Positions 60,201 to 64,000 of a DNA stretch of 64,000 nt are shown here, one piece after another (within the stretch, counting starts at the first letter, position 1; each line of letters begins with the position of its first letter). Made by a program: the position numbers and the translations under genes. The notes below the pieces were generated by a model, which was not told the origin of the DNA, ran no database searches, and saw only the letters and a program-made list of their open reading frames with translations. The DNA comes from Brachyhypopomus gauderio (taxonomy: Eukaryota; Chordata; Actinopteri; Gymnotiformes; Hypopomidae), in NCBI RefSeq assembly GCF_052324685.1, contig NC_135228.1, positions 10,876,886-10,940,885 of the forward strand. Direction: 5' to 3'.

Positions 60201-62620
60201 CATGTCTTGGTATTAAGCCATGAAAGATTGTTCAGTGATATGCTTGGGTTGTTGTGTGAAATGAATATTTTGTCATATGCGATTCTTGCGATTTTAGGGT
60301 TGATGGATGGTATTTTGGCTGCTTTGGCTTCAGTTACATGTACTTCTGAGGGCAAGGAGGTGAGATTTAGGGGATTACTCACAAGGGTGCTCAAACCTGA
60401 AGGTACGGTATGCTGTGCCGGTTACAGCAGTCTATAAATTTTCTGTGTAATGCCTTTCTGGGGAATCACGATCCACACAAAGGGCTTGGGTGAGTTCGAC
60501 AATCAGACACATTCTGTACTTTATCAGGTCTTACTACAAGGTGGAAACAACTACTGGTGTCACTGCTTTAATGGCATATTATAGGCGCTACAGAAGAAGT
60601 TAAACTTTGATCCATACATTGTGGAAGCATGAGGGAGATGAGGGAGGTCATTTTTGCACCATGTCTTCCGAAGACGCGCACACACACACACACACAACAC
60701 AATCTATCTTTAAAATTGCAAAACACATTACGTAGGAAAAATAAACAAAAGCACCTTGTCTCCCTTCCTTTTGTATTCTAGTCCAAACCCGAAAAGCCGT
60801 GGCAGTATATCAGCAAGGTAAGACAAGCTTGTGTGGTCCCTCAATCTGATAAGCAGTTTTGATATGCTGATATACCTAAGGGTACAGTGTCGAGTTTGCT
60901 GGCTGGTATGGTCTCTAGACAGTTCATTAGACTAGAAATTGCTCAAGAAATTTTCATTTTTACATTTCATATCTTATAAAAGACCAGTTAATGGTTAGCG
61001 TTCAGGACTTTGAAACTTTCTAAAGTACTGACTAATGCTAGCGATTGCATTTTGGGCCAGAATGAGATTTATATATAAACTGATAAACTCCATGTTGAAG
61101 TAAATATACTATTTAGTTGTCATTCAAACCAGTTTATAACCTATCACACTTTACAGAAAGTTTAAATGTTGAACAAAGTGAACTATCGTAAGCCTTTTTC
61201 ATTGTACTCTGGTGTTTATTATATAGCACATCTAATGCATTGTCTGGTCAGAACAACATTGCATGGATGGCTGATGTTCCCCTATTAACACTAAAGCCCG
61301 TTCTAAGTAATTAGCACTGGGTCACCTCGGTGTGCATGTGCTTCCAATGACACCCACCATAAATAGAGGCCTAACAAAGCATCAGCTTCTATTAACCTGT
61401 ATATCTATTCACCACTCACTCCGTGTGTGTGTGTGTCTGTGCGCATGTGTGTGTGTGTATATAACAGCCCCACCTCACCCCGCTCCCCTTCCTGGCCGAT
61501 GTTTTCCGCCCCGTCCAGCCCCCAGCCGTCCTCCTCCGCAGACTCCCCCCCGCTCAGGTGTGTCCCTGAGGTCGTCCACCCACGCCTCCTACCCTCGCCA
61601 CCTTTCTGCATTTCCCACGCTGCACTGGGGCACCTTAACACTTCTGGAGCACTCAACCCAAACCCTGGCCACCCTGCTGCTGTGCTCAAGCACCTGGTGG
61701 CTTCTTAACAACTGGGTTCACTATTATTTTTAGAAAAAATGTAAATCGTCATGATTCTCTGGCAAAAAGAGGCAGACCTGAGCCATCCAAGCAGAAGTGA
61801 TCCCTGCCCCCTCCCTCTCTCCCTCTCTCTCTCTCTCTCTCCAGCCCTGCACCACAGAAAGCCCGCGCACTGTACGCCTGCAAGGCCGAGCACGACTCCG
61901 AGCTCTCCTTCTTCGCAGGGACGGTATTCGAGAACGGTGAGTCGCCACCCGGTTGGTTCCGTTATCCAACTTGGCATTAGCATTACTTTAGCATTAGCAT
62001 TGATGTAGTGGCAAAGGTTGGACGGTCAAAGTTTTTTCTACATGCTGACAGCAGAGCTTGAGCAGCAAACGTTCTCCAGGGCTTATTCGCAGATTTTGAG
62101 TGCAAAATAGCTCAAAAAAAGAGATTACAAGCTTAGAACAATTAGCATCATACAGTTAGCATTTATTTAATTGGTGATCAGAGTGCAGAAACCACAGGAA
62201 GAAAGGCCATCTTATCTTGGGGCCATTCGAACTACATTTGAGGCGATTGGAAAATCTATTCCCAGTGCCCTCCAGGTAAAAAGACAGTGATACAGACAGA
62301 ATGATTAGAAATGCCATTTAAACCAGAGAATTTTCTTATCTGTCATCTATTATTTAATAAAAATGACCAGCATTGCAAAGGGCAGTTATGAAGTACAGAA
62401 ATCGTTTATTTTCACATTTAGGTTATGTATATGATCAGAAAAGAAATTAAATAGAAATTTCATTATAGTCCATAACAATGTATTATGTGTGTATGACCCC
62501 TACCCCTCCCCCTCCCCACCAGTTCACCCATCACGGGAACCTGGCTGGCTGGAGGGCACGTTGGCCGGGCGGACGGGGTTAATACCCGAGAACTACGTGG
62601 AATTCATAGCCATGGACTGA
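11964..62620 (+). CDS. arhgap26: Rho GTPase-activating protein 26 (GRAF1), 24 coding exons
   Basis: GTPase-activating protein for RhoA and Cdc42 that senses and shapes membranes in clathrin-independent (CLIC/GEEC) endocytosis and binds FAK and dynamin through its SH3 domain; these roles are known for the family. Exons joined here give 2403 nt, or about 800 residues (788 without the 36-nt microexon), close to the human isoforms. Domain order: BAR about 1-245, PH about 265-370, RhoGAP about 385-570 with arginine-finger motif GLYRLVG (Arg about 413) and the [14 protein letters not shown] helix, a Ser/Pro-rich linker about 570-740, and SH3 about 742-800 ([33 protein letters not shown]). The start [11 protein letters not shown] matches the family exactly. 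All joints keep frame and obey GT-AG. The protein ends EFIAMD, a few residues beyond the mammalian EFL end. Intron 1 is 21.6 kb; the coding span is 51 kb. Confidence 0.97.
14811..14836. repeat. (TG)n microsatellite
   Basis: About 13 TG units followed by alternating GC/TG (GCGCGTGCGCGCG), a purine-pyrimidine alternation with Z-DNA potential. Confidence 0.9.
18613..18984. repeat. Long imperfect pyrimidine (CT-rich) tract
   Basis: Roughly 370 bp that is almost purely C/T on the plus strand, built of degenerate CTCTCC, CTCTGT and TTCC motifs. The Ser/Leu- and Arg/Glu-rich open frames here are artefacts of composition. Confidence 0.9.
19132..19222. repeat. Interrupted (CA)n microsatellite
   Basis: CA dinucleotides interrupted by ATGCAT and AACATGCG segments over about 90 bp. 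Confidence 0.9.
19308..19411. repeat. About 29-bp minisatellite, 3.5 copies
   Basis: Units of the form CATGTCCTGCAGGTGAATA followed by CATCATCGTT, starting near 19308, 19337, 19368 and 19395, with small substitutions and slight length variation. Confidence 0.8.
21000..21050. repeat. (TG)25 microsatellite
   Basis: Uninterrupted TG dinucleotides within a GC-rich stretch of intron 1. Confidence 0.95.
24135..24677. mobile_element. Non-autonomous DNA transposon with nested MITE
   Basis: Terminal inverted repeats: the left end GGCTCAATCCTAAATACCGT and the reverse complement of the right end GGCTCCGTCTGAAATGCCGT agree at about 19 of 24 positions, and ATT flanks both ends. The length is 543 bp including a 178-bp nested element (24415-24592). 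There is no transposase frame. The GGCTGCGTCCGAAA-like termini recall fish ISL2EU-type elements, but the family assignment is tentative. Confidence 0.6.
24415..24592. mobile_element. hAT-like MITE with 55-bp inverted arms
   Basis: Two inverted arms (24415-24469 and 24538-24592) match at 54 of 55 positions around a 68-bp centre. The ends are CAGAGTTGTA...TACAACTCTG. It is flanked by an 8-bp target duplication with one mismatch (TAATACAT / TAGTACAT). An 8-bp duplication with CAGAG ends fits a non-autonomous hAT element. It has no coding capacity. Confidence 0.8.
24855..25194. mobile_element. hAT-like non-autonomous element
   Basis: Left end TAGGGTGACCATATTT and inverted right end TAGGATTACCAAATGT, flanked by an 8-bp duplication matching at 7 of 8 positions (CCATAGCA / ACATAGCA). 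The 340-bp interior holds a G-rich run (24900-24921) and degenerate GGGTTA repeats (24964-25045). No transposase frame. Confidence 0.65.
24964..25045. repeat. Degenerate telomere-like GGGTTA repeats
   Basis: Repeated GGGTTAG separated by AACA/GAAA spacers (for example GGGTTAGGGTTAGAACA). It lies inside the hAT-like element, so it was more likely carried or expanded there than left by chromosome fusion. Confidence 0.75.
26455..26472. repeat. Poly-G run (G18)
   Basis: Uninterrupted run of about 18 G in intron 1. Confidence 0.9.
26802..26883. repeat. (TG)n microsatellite, about 40 units
   Basis: Nearly perfect TG tract of about 80 bp. It is followed 86 bp downstream by a long (CA)n tract, making a large imperfect inverted repeat. 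Confidence 0.95.
26970..27040. repeat. (CA)n microsatellite, about 35 units
   Basis: Perfect CA tract complementary to the TG tract just upstream. Confidence 0.95.
27465..27540. repeat. (CT)n tract
   Basis: About 20 CT units (27465-27503) followed by degenerate pyrimidine sequence to a CAG at 27552. It resembles a 3' splice site, but no conserved exon follows. Confidence 0.85.
28853..29018 (-). mobile_element. tRNA-derived SINE, 3'-truncated
   Basis: Read on the minus strand it begins GGGGCAGTCATGGCCTGGTG (an A-box-like segment) and carries a B box (GGTTCGATTCC) about 45 nt later. The body is typical of fish tRNA-derived SINEs (TGAGCAAGGCCCTTAACCCT) and the end reads GTAAGTCGCTCTG. The usual distal tail beyond this point is absent, so the copy is truncated. 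It should not be annotated as a functional tRNA. Confidence 0.8.
30146..30195. repeat. (CT)n microsatellite
   Basis: About 25 CT units in intron 1. Confidence 0.95.
33710..33805 (+). CDS. arhgap26: arhgap26 exon 2 (BAR)
   Basis: 96 nt after acceptor TTTTGCAG; phase 1 in, phase 1 out, donor GTGAGA. It completes Asn at the joint and encodes a family-identical stretch including [17 protein letters not shown]. Confidence 0.97.
33806..35694. other. arhgap26: arhgap26 intron 2
   Basis: Holds a 50-bp minisatellite (listed) and a short poly-G and GA tract near 34530-34567. Otherwise no recognisable feature. Confidence 0.8.
34884..35222. repeat. 50-bp minisatellite, seven copies
   Basis: Units contain AAACTCAGCCCTAATCCAGG followed by AGCCACTGTGAGTCTGTTTT, starting at 34886, 34936, 34986, 35036 and so on, an exact 50-bp period. 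Copies differ by a few substitutions, for example CCC/CTC and CCAGG/CTAGG. Confidence 0.95.
35695..35756 (+). CDS. arhgap26: arhgap26 exon 3 (BAR)
   Basis: 62 nt after acceptor TCAACAG; donor GTGAGT; exits in phase 0. Encodes [20 protein letters not shown] plus Met. The next intron is only 92 bp. Confidence 0.96.
35849..35920 (+). CDS. arhgap26: arhgap26 exon 4 (BAR)
   Basis: 72 nt, phase 0 at both ends, acceptor TTCTTTAG and donor GTATGA. Encodes [15 protein letters not shown], part of the BAR basic concave surface. Confidence 0.96.
35921..37524. other. arhgap26: arhgap26 intron 4
   Basis: Contains a (CA)13 tract (36440-36465), a cluster of octamer-like motifs (37079-37108) and a 20-bp minisatellite (37331-37439). 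No coding exon seen. Confidence 0.75.
37331..37439. repeat. 20-bp minisatellite, about 5.5 copies
   Basis: Period-20 units TAGTATAGTGTAATACTGTG with variants (TAGTGTTGTG, TAATAATGTG), ending about 85 bp before exon 5. Confidence 0.92.
37525..37626 (+). CDS. arhgap26: arhgap26 exon 5 (BAR)
   Basis: 102 nt, phase 0 at both ends, donor GTACGC. The acceptor is a weak GTTGAAG; an alternative AG three bases on would drop one Glu. Encodes [12 protein letters not shown] and [12 protein letters not shown]. Confidence 0.94.
37749..37859 (+). CDS. arhgap26: arhgap26 exon 6 (BAR)
   Basis: 111 nt, phase 0 at both ends, acceptor TTTCCAG and donor GTAGGT. Encodes [20 protein letters not shown] and KMFEFVEP, very highly conserved in GRAF proteins. 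Confidence 0.97.
38064..38168 (+). CDS. arhgap26: arhgap26 exon 7 (BAR)
   Basis: 105 nt, phase 0 at both ends, donor GTAAGT. Encodes [20 protein letters not shown], the last long BAR helix. Confidence 0.97.
38502..38631 (+). CDS. arhgap26: arhgap26 exon 8 (BAR end, PH start)
   Basis: 130 nt, phase 0 in and phase 1 out, acceptor TTTTGTCAG and donor GTGAGT. Encodes [20 protein letters not shown] and then [11 protein letters not shown], where the PH domain begins. Confidence 0.97.
38900..39000 (+). CDS. arhgap26: arhgap26 exon 9 (PH)
   Basis: 101 nt, phase 1 in and phase 0 out, acceptor CGTTCCAG and donor GTAAGT. Encodes [20 protein letters not shown] and FDQKSGGK. Confidence 0.97.
39001..40243. 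other. arhgap26: arhgap26 intron 9
   Basis: Pyrimidine-rich start, then non-repetitive DNA, with a short (GT)n tract at about 39998-40021. Nothing else recognised. Confidence 0.75.
40244..40338 (+). CDS. arhgap26: arhgap26 exon 10 (PH)
   Basis: 95 nt, phase 0 in and phase 2 out, acceptor CTCCTTCCAG and donor GTGAGT. Encodes [20 protein letters not shown] and FDVEAVD. Confidence 0.97.
40339..41542. other. arhgap26: arhgap26 intron 10
   Basis: Non-repetitive DNA except a short (CA)n tract near 41131-41148 and a TG repeat (41509-41537) that abuts the exon 11 acceptor. Confidence 0.75.
41509..41537 (+). repeat. (TG)14 tract at exon 11 3' splice site
   Basis: Only CTCAG separates this UG repeat from exon 11, so it replaces most of the usual polypyrimidine tract. 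The arrangement resembles the UG tract before CFTR exon 9. Confidence 0.9.
41543..41624 (+). CDS. arhgap26: arhgap26 exon 11 (PH end)
   Basis: 82 nt, phase 2 in and phase 0 out; donor GTGTGT is weaker than its neighbours. Encodes [20 protein letters not shown] plus Pro, the C-terminal PH helix. Skipping would shift the frame. Confidence 0.96.
41625..42693. other. arhgap26: arhgap26 intron 11
   Basis: About 80% of this intron is a 31-bp minisatellite (listed). The remainder shows nothing recognisable. Confidence 0.9.
41711..42545. repeat. 31-bp minisatellite, about 27 copies
   Basis: Unit CGTCCCCAGAAACACCCCCA followed by CTGCACCAACA, with an exact 31-bp period (for example 41772 to 41803). 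Variants include ACCAAAA, ACAACCA, ACAAACG and CCTCCA. The unit has no stop codon in any frame and 31 is not a multiple of 3, so long frames of up to about 400 codons run through it on both strands. None is a gene. Confidence 0.97.
42694..42730 (+). CDS. arhgap26: arhgap26 exon 12
   Basis: Only 37 nt, phase 0 in and phase 1 out, acceptor CTGCCACAG and donor GTATGT. Encodes [12 protein letters not shown], matching human VYNSNKDSQSEG between PH and RhoGAP. Confidence 0.95.
42767..42813. repeat. (CA)23 microsatellite in intron 12
   Basis: Perfect CA tract ending about 75 nt upstream of exon 13. It is complementary to the TG tract in intron 13. Confidence 0.95.
42889..42954 (+). CDS. arhgap26: arhgap26 exon 13 (RhoGAP start)
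   Basis: 66 nt, phase 1 at both ends (in-frame if skipped), acceptor CTCTTTCCAG and donor GTACGT. Encodes [20 protein letters not shown], the first RhoGAP helix. Confidence 0.97.
42983..43075. repeat. (TG)n microsatellite in intron 13
   Basis: About 37 perfect TG units (42983-43056) and a further short run to 43075. The tract starts 29 nt after exon 13. Confidence 0.95.
43245..43306. repeat. (TG)30 microsatellite before exon 14
   Basis: Perfect TG tract ending about 25 nt upstream of exon 14, leaving only a short pyrimidine stretch before the acceptor. Confidence 0.95.
43332..43406 (+). CDS. arhgap26: arhgap26 exon 14 (RhoGAP arginine finger)
   Basis: 75 nt, phase 1 at both ends, acceptor CTCCAACAG and donor GTAAGA. 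Encodes [20 protein letters not shown] and LNLAM. The Arg in GLYRLVG (about residue 413) is the catalytic arginine finger. Confidence 0.97.
43407..44818. other. arhgap26: arhgap26 intron 14
   Basis: No repeat array or exon recognised; mostly AT-rich unique sequence with a small CpG-containing patch near 44215-44350. Confidence 0.7.
44819..44903 (+). CDS. arhgap26: arhgap26 exon 15 (RhoGAP)
   Basis: 85 nt, phase 1 in and phase 2 out, acceptor CCCCTCAG and donor GTACGG. Encodes [12 protein letters not shown] and [16 protein letters not shown]. Confidence 0.97.
44904..45474. other. arhgap26: arhgap26 intron 15
   Basis: Contains (CA)n at 44925-44948 and an ACC triplet repeat at 45036-45061, then AT-rich sequence. 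No exon seen. Confidence 0.8.
45475..45533 (+). CDS. arhgap26: arhgap26 exon 16 (RhoGAP)
   Basis: 59 nt, phase 2 in and phase 1 out, acceptor TGCTGACAG and donor GTGAGT. Encodes [19 protein letters not shown]. Pro-Ala replaces the Pro-Gly of mammals in the LPxPL motif. Confidence 0.97.
46748..46802. repeat. 15-bp minisatellite, about 3.5 copies
   Basis: Units ACGGGTCACCGACAG repeated at a 15-bp period, the third with one substitution (CAGCGACAG). Confidence 0.9.
46951..47160. repeat. Duplicated block within a (CA)n region
   Basis: The segment GTAAGCCATGCCCCCACACA followed by CATACACCATGCTCCCCACT occurs at 46968 and 47060 (92 bp apart), separated and followed by (CA)n. The final CA tract runs 47101-47158. 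Confidence 0.9.
48228..48333 (+). CDS. arhgap26: arhgap26 exon 17 (RhoGAP)
   Basis: 106 nt, phase 1 in and phase 2 out. The acceptor follows a (CT)n tract (TCTCTCTCAG); the donor is GTATGT. Encodes [20 protein letters not shown] and [15 protein letters not shown]. Confidence 0.97.
48334..49254. other. arhgap26: arhgap26 intron 17
   Basis: Unique, mildly AT-rich sequence ending in a GTT-rich stretch (49196-49235) before the acceptor. No other feature seen. Confidence 0.75.
49255..49414 (+). CDS. arhgap26: arhgap26 exon 18 (RhoGAP end)
   Basis: 160 nt, phase 2 in and phase 0 out, acceptor CGTTTCCAG and donor GTGAGA. Encodes [20 protein letters not shown], then [20 protein letters not shown]. 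The open frame continues about 39 codons past the donor to a stop, which would give a truncated product if the intron were retained. Confidence 0.97.
50675..50699. repeat. Perfect 11-bp inverted repeat with 3-bp loop
   Basis: CTCGTGTTAAG, then AAG, then CTTAACACGAG. The stem is perfect. No T-run follows, and it is in an intron, so a terminator role is not suggested. Confidence 0.9.
52566..53172. repeat. 33-bp minisatellite, about 18 copies
   Basis: Unit GAATGAGGAGGAGGGATATA followed by TAATAGTAATGGG, period exactly 33 bp. Because 33 is a multiple of 3 and the unit lacks stops in several frames, long frames with an 11-residue repeat ([11 protein letters not shown] on the plus strand, [11 protein letters not shown] on the minus) arise. 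I regard these as artefacts. The array ends at the terminal repeat of the Tc1 relic. Confidence 0.96.
53177..54397 (-). mobile_element. Tc1/mariner element relic
   Basis: About 1.22 kb, flanked by TA (53175-53176 and 54398-54399). Terminal repeats are CACTATACTGGCAAAGG (left) and, inverted, CACTATATTGCCACAAGG (right). On the minus strand it aligns by eye with fish Tc1-type transposases throughout, including [20 protein letters not shown] and GVDELDWPA. It is riddled with stops and frameshifts. It contains a short TAAGA-repeat insertion near 53880-53902. Confidence 0.9.
53328..54260 (-). pseudogene. Tc1-like transposase pseudogene
   Basis: DDE-type transposase remnant; in a live element this enzyme would cut and paste the element at TA sites. 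The longest intact piece (53845-53465) carries the catalytic-region WSD and the later [11 protein letters not shown] motif, where the usual QHDNAPVH aspartate is replaced by Ser. Upstream fragments (around 54118-53918) end in [10 protein letters not shown], matching the REMGFHG-type segment. Several in-frame stops and the lost Asp show it is dead. Confidence 0.85.
55330..55855. mobile_element. PIF/Harbinger-like non-autonomous element
   Basis: 526 bp with perfect 19-bp terminal inverted repeats (GGGCGTACTCACACTAGGC) and flanking 3-bp TTA duplication (55327-55329 and 55856-55858). A 3-bp TWA-type duplication with GGG-starting ends is the Harbinger signature. The interior contains GC-rich partial repeats of CTCACACTAG and GGGCCCGGGC but no transposase. 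Confidence 0.8.
56026..56145. repeat. 15-bp tandem array, eight copies
   Basis: Perfect 15-bp units CACACCGCACACTTC, giving a His-Thr-Ala-His-Phe repeat in one frame. The array lies about 160 bp upstream of exon 19 and is intronic. Confidence 0.95.
56309..56459 (+). CDS. arhgap26: arhgap26 exon 19 (Ser/Pro linker)
   Basis: 151 nt, phase 0 in and phase 1 out, acceptor TTCCCTAG and donor GTGAGG. Encodes [11 protein letters not shown] and then the conserved [13 protein letters not shown] block (human [14 protein letters not shown]), which fixes the frame. Confidence 0.95.
56460..56921. other. arhgap26: arhgap26 intron 19
   Basis: AT-rich unique sequence; no repeats or exons recognised. Confidence 0.8.
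56922..57159 (+). CDS. arhgap26: arhgap26 exon 20 (Ser/Pro linker)
   Basis: 238 nt, phase 1 in and phase 2 out. Acceptor TGACTCCCAG was chosen because it alone keeps the frame. Donor GTAAGC. Encodes a divergent linker; [11 protein letters not shown] and ARPSRPTAL correspond to human RNSIINSSLE and VKPTRPNSL. Confidence 0.9.
57188..57272. repeat. (CA)n microsatellite, about 42 units
   Basis: Perfect CA tract 29 nt downstream of the exon 20 donor. Confidence 0.95.
58963..59147. repeat. Tandem duplication of a GC-box/CCAAT segment
   Basis: Two copies (58963-59060 and 59061-59147) share ACCCAGACTCCATAGGCTCT, a CCCCGCCCC box, GGTGATTGGCCCAGCTTCAA and CCACCCTGCGAGAAGATGAA. The first copy has about 11 extra bases after the GC box. 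Confidence 0.92.
59850..60120 (+). promoter_or_regulatory. CpG-rich segment with TATA-like box
   Basis: A local CpG-rich patch in an otherwise AT-rich intron contains GCGCGTATAAAAAGGC (TATA motif at about 59878). It could be an internal promoter, part of an old retroelement LTR, or chance; no recognised coding sequence follows. Confidence 0.3.
60782..60817 (+). CDS. arhgap26: arhgap26 exon 21, 36-nt microexon
   Basis: 36 nt, phase 2 at both ends, with a strong pyrimidine tract and acceptor (CCCTTCCTTTTGTATTCTAG) and donor GTAAGA. Joined to exons 20 and 22 it reads [12 protein letters not shown] then [11 protein letters not shown], lining up with human LPPNPSPTSPLSPSWP. Length divisible by 3 makes it a natural cassette exon. 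Without it, exon 20 still joins exon 22 in frame. Confidence 0.75.
60818..61467. other. arhgap26: arhgap26 intron 21
   Basis: AT-rich unique sequence ending in an interrupted TG repeat (61423-61460) that runs to the exon 22 acceptor. Confidence 0.8.
61468..61557 (+). CDS. arhgap26: arhgap26 exon 22 (Ser/Pro linker)
   Basis: 90 nt, phase 2 at both ends (in-frame if skipped), acceptor TATAACAG directly after a TG repeat, donor GTGTGT. Encodes [20 protein letters not shown] and SSSADSPPL; human has [19 protein letters not shown]. Confidence 0.95.
61845..61936 (+). CDS. arhgap26: arhgap26 exon 23 (SH3 first half)
   Basis: 92 nt, phase 2 in and phase 1 out, acceptor after a (CT)n tract (TCTCTCCAG), donor GTGAGT. 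Encodes [17 protein letters not shown] and AGTVFEN, the ALYxx and acidic RT-loop part of the SH3 domain. Confidence 0.97.
61937..62522. other. arhgap26: arhgap26 intron 23
   Basis: AT-rich unique DNA with a C-rich tract (62496-62520) at the acceptor. No other feature. Confidence 0.8.
62523..62620 (+). CDS. arhgap26: arhgap26 exon 24 (SH3 end and stop)
   Basis: Coding part of the last exon after acceptor CTCCCCACCAG; phase 1 in. Encodes [20 protein letters not shown], then [11 protein letters not shown] and a TGA stop at 62618-62620. The conserved SH3 Trp and the PENYVEF strand are intact. Confidence 0.97.
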
Positions 62621-63515
62621 AATATGAACTGCCACTTCACCCAGTGTTTAGAGGACTGACGAGAGGAGGCGGGGAGGCCGCGGCGTGTTCCCAGATTCAG
62701 AGCAAAGATCAAATGTTTGTGTGCGCATGTGTGAGGGCCAGAACGCCTGGCTGTTCCCCATAGCGCTTCAGTGTTTGGCCTGTATAACATCTGCGAAAGT
62801 CTTCTTCAAGGAGAAAAGGGGTAGATGTGTGTGTGTACATATATACACCTGTTTTCATATACTGGGACCAAGTCACTGCTGCCGTTCCTATAGTCAAGCA
62901 ACTGAGCTTTTTGTGAGGGGCCTTAAACCTGTTCTTTGCTTTTCTTTTCTTGCAAGTCTCCTCTTGCTATGAACACTGGGATTGTGGGCCTGCCTTGATT
63001 CACTTCTGGGGTGGGGCAGGCCACACCCAGTTTTCCTGTAAAGGCGGGGCCTGTGGAATGTCCCGCCTTCCACCAATCGCATCTTCCAATATTTAGGGCC
63101 ATAAACAGAAACTTGCTCTCTGTGTAAAGGGTTGTATTTAAGTTTGATAAACCTCCGCCTCCTCTAAGCAAACTTGTAAAAAGGGTAAAATGTTCAATGA
63201 GTCTTAATGTGAATGGAACTGTGTAGTGATATATATGCTGCGATTATTTATGATTCCTTCACTCAGTTGAGGTCCATGCTCTCCTGGAGTGTATTAACAC
63301 TGTAAATAATAGTTGATAAGGTCAAATTTTTACATAAAATTTTATATTTTGTACTGCCTTACTAACTTAATTTTTTGGCATCACACTTGCTCTTTTTACA
63401 TAAAAAAAACAAATATATATATAAAAAGATTTTGGAGCTTTCAGTTGCTTTGAAAATTGAATACAATGAATCCAGATAAATTACCTTCAGGTCATTAAAG
63501 GTCTATGATGAAATT
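62621..63515 (+). other. arhgap26: arhgap26 3' UTR
   Basis: About 0.9 kb from the stop codon to a likely cleavage zone. The distal part is AT-rich. A variant poly(A) signal ATTAAA at 63494-63499 is followed by a GT-rich downstream element (GATGGTGTATTCGTTTGTTTG, about 63522-63542). No canonical AATAAA is well placed upstream of it. Confidence 0.6.
63494..63499 (+). terminator. arhgap26: Candidate poly(A) signal ATTAAA
   Basis: The commonest variant poly(A) hexamer, followed about 25 nt later by a G/T-rich stretch, consistent with the transcript 3' end. Confidence 0.55.
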
Positions 63516-64000
63516 CTAAGCGATGGTGTATTCGTTTGTTTGTGGTCGCCTAACCTTTCTGTCTGGCACTGGGGTTTCTCAGAATGGAAGCTTTCCGTCT
63601 GCTTATTGTGGGTGTTGGAATACACCTCAGGGGCTGTTGGCAGGACCCAAACCAAATTAGGAGGCTTCAGCCACGATGGCATGGCAGACTTCTGCAGATC
63701 TCACAGGGAAGAGAGGCAGGGCCTCCTTGATTCTGCCAGCCTTTTTCTGCCGATGTGGGCATTGTGTCTCACGGAGCAGAGCAGGCTGGGAACCGCAGTG
63801 ATATAAACACTATCAAGACTGTAGCAATGTATGCAGACGCAAGTCGCAAGAGCCTTCGCAGATGCTCCCTTGAAGGAACCTTCATGATGGATATCAGAAG
63901 GTTGGCAGCGCAAGACCAGCTTCGGATCGTCTCCCGCTGACTAGCTTCACGTGGTTTTACCTGTAAGTACTGTACTGTGGGAACCAAGCCAAGCATGACC
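63516..64000. other. Flank downstream of arhgap26
   Basis: No exon recognised. The expected neighbour nr3c1 (glucocorticoid receptor) is not visible in the remaining 485 bp. Confidence 0.6.

Larger units (their letters stand above)
57160..60781. other. arhgap26: arhgap26 intron 20
   Basis: Contains (CA)n (57188-57272), pyrimidine tracts (57396-57440), a tandem duplication (58963-59147) and a CpG-rich TATA-containing segment (59850-60120). Short open frames at 59642 (60 codons) and 60147 (96 codons) resemble nothing I know. Confidence 0.7.

Noticed and set aside
60147..60437. 96-codon frame with a hydrophobic middle
   Set aside because: No recognised family and no supporting transcript signals; mentioned only as part of intron 20.
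1..64000. CRISPR array, bacterial operon or phage system
   Set aside because: All tandem repeats here are classic eukaryotic mini- or microsatellites without unique spacers, and the genes are split vertebrate genes.

Overview
The window is eukaryotic nuclear DNA, almost certainly from a ray-finned (teleost) fish. It carries split genes with canonical GT-AG introns, very abundant CA/GT and CT microsatellites, and fish-type DNA transposon relics (Tc1/mariner, hAT-like, Harbinger-like) plus a tRNA-derived SINE. No bacterial operons, CRISPR arrays or viral genes were seen.

Two protein-coding genes can be reconstructed exon by exon. On the minus strand at 7245-5790 is fgf1 (acidic fibroblast growth factor), with three coding exons giving about 154 residues and no signal peptide. 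On the plus strand from 11964 to 62620 is arhgap26 (GRAF1, a BAR-PH-RhoGAP-SH3 protein). It has 24 coding exons including a 36-nt microexon, giving about 800 residues, with a 3' UTR running to a likely ATTAAA poly(A) signal at 63494. The genes are divergent (head to head), about 4.7 kb apart, as in the human FGF1-ARHGAP26-NR3C1 neighbourhood. nr3c1 would be expected beyond the right edge but is not seen here.

Layout: 1-5789 intergenic (repeats only); 5790-7245 fgf1; 7246-11963 shared intergenic and promoter DNA; 11964-12117 arhgap26 exon 1; 12118-33709 a 21.6-kb first intron with several nested or adjacent transposons at 24.1-25.2 kb and a SINE at 28.9 kb; 33710-43406 BAR, PH and early RhoGAP exons; 44819-49414 remaining RhoGAP exons; 49415-56308 a repeat-rich intron (33-bp minisatellite, Tc1 relic, Harbinger-like element, 15-bp array); 56309-61557 Ser/Pro-rich linker exons; 61845-62620 SH3 exons and stop; then 3' UTR and flank.

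No new gene system is visible. The more unusual signals are splice-related: a 36-nt in-frame microexon in the Ser/Pro linker; UG-repeat tracts at the 3' splice sites of exons 11, 14 and 22; and a (CA)n/(TG)n pair flanking in-frame exon 13 that could pair in pre-mRNA. Many long open frames (for example at 41.6-42.8 kb and 52.5-53.2 kb) are artefacts of minisatellites whose units lack stop codons. All exon calls come from reading splice sites and matching remembered family sequences; no database search was run.
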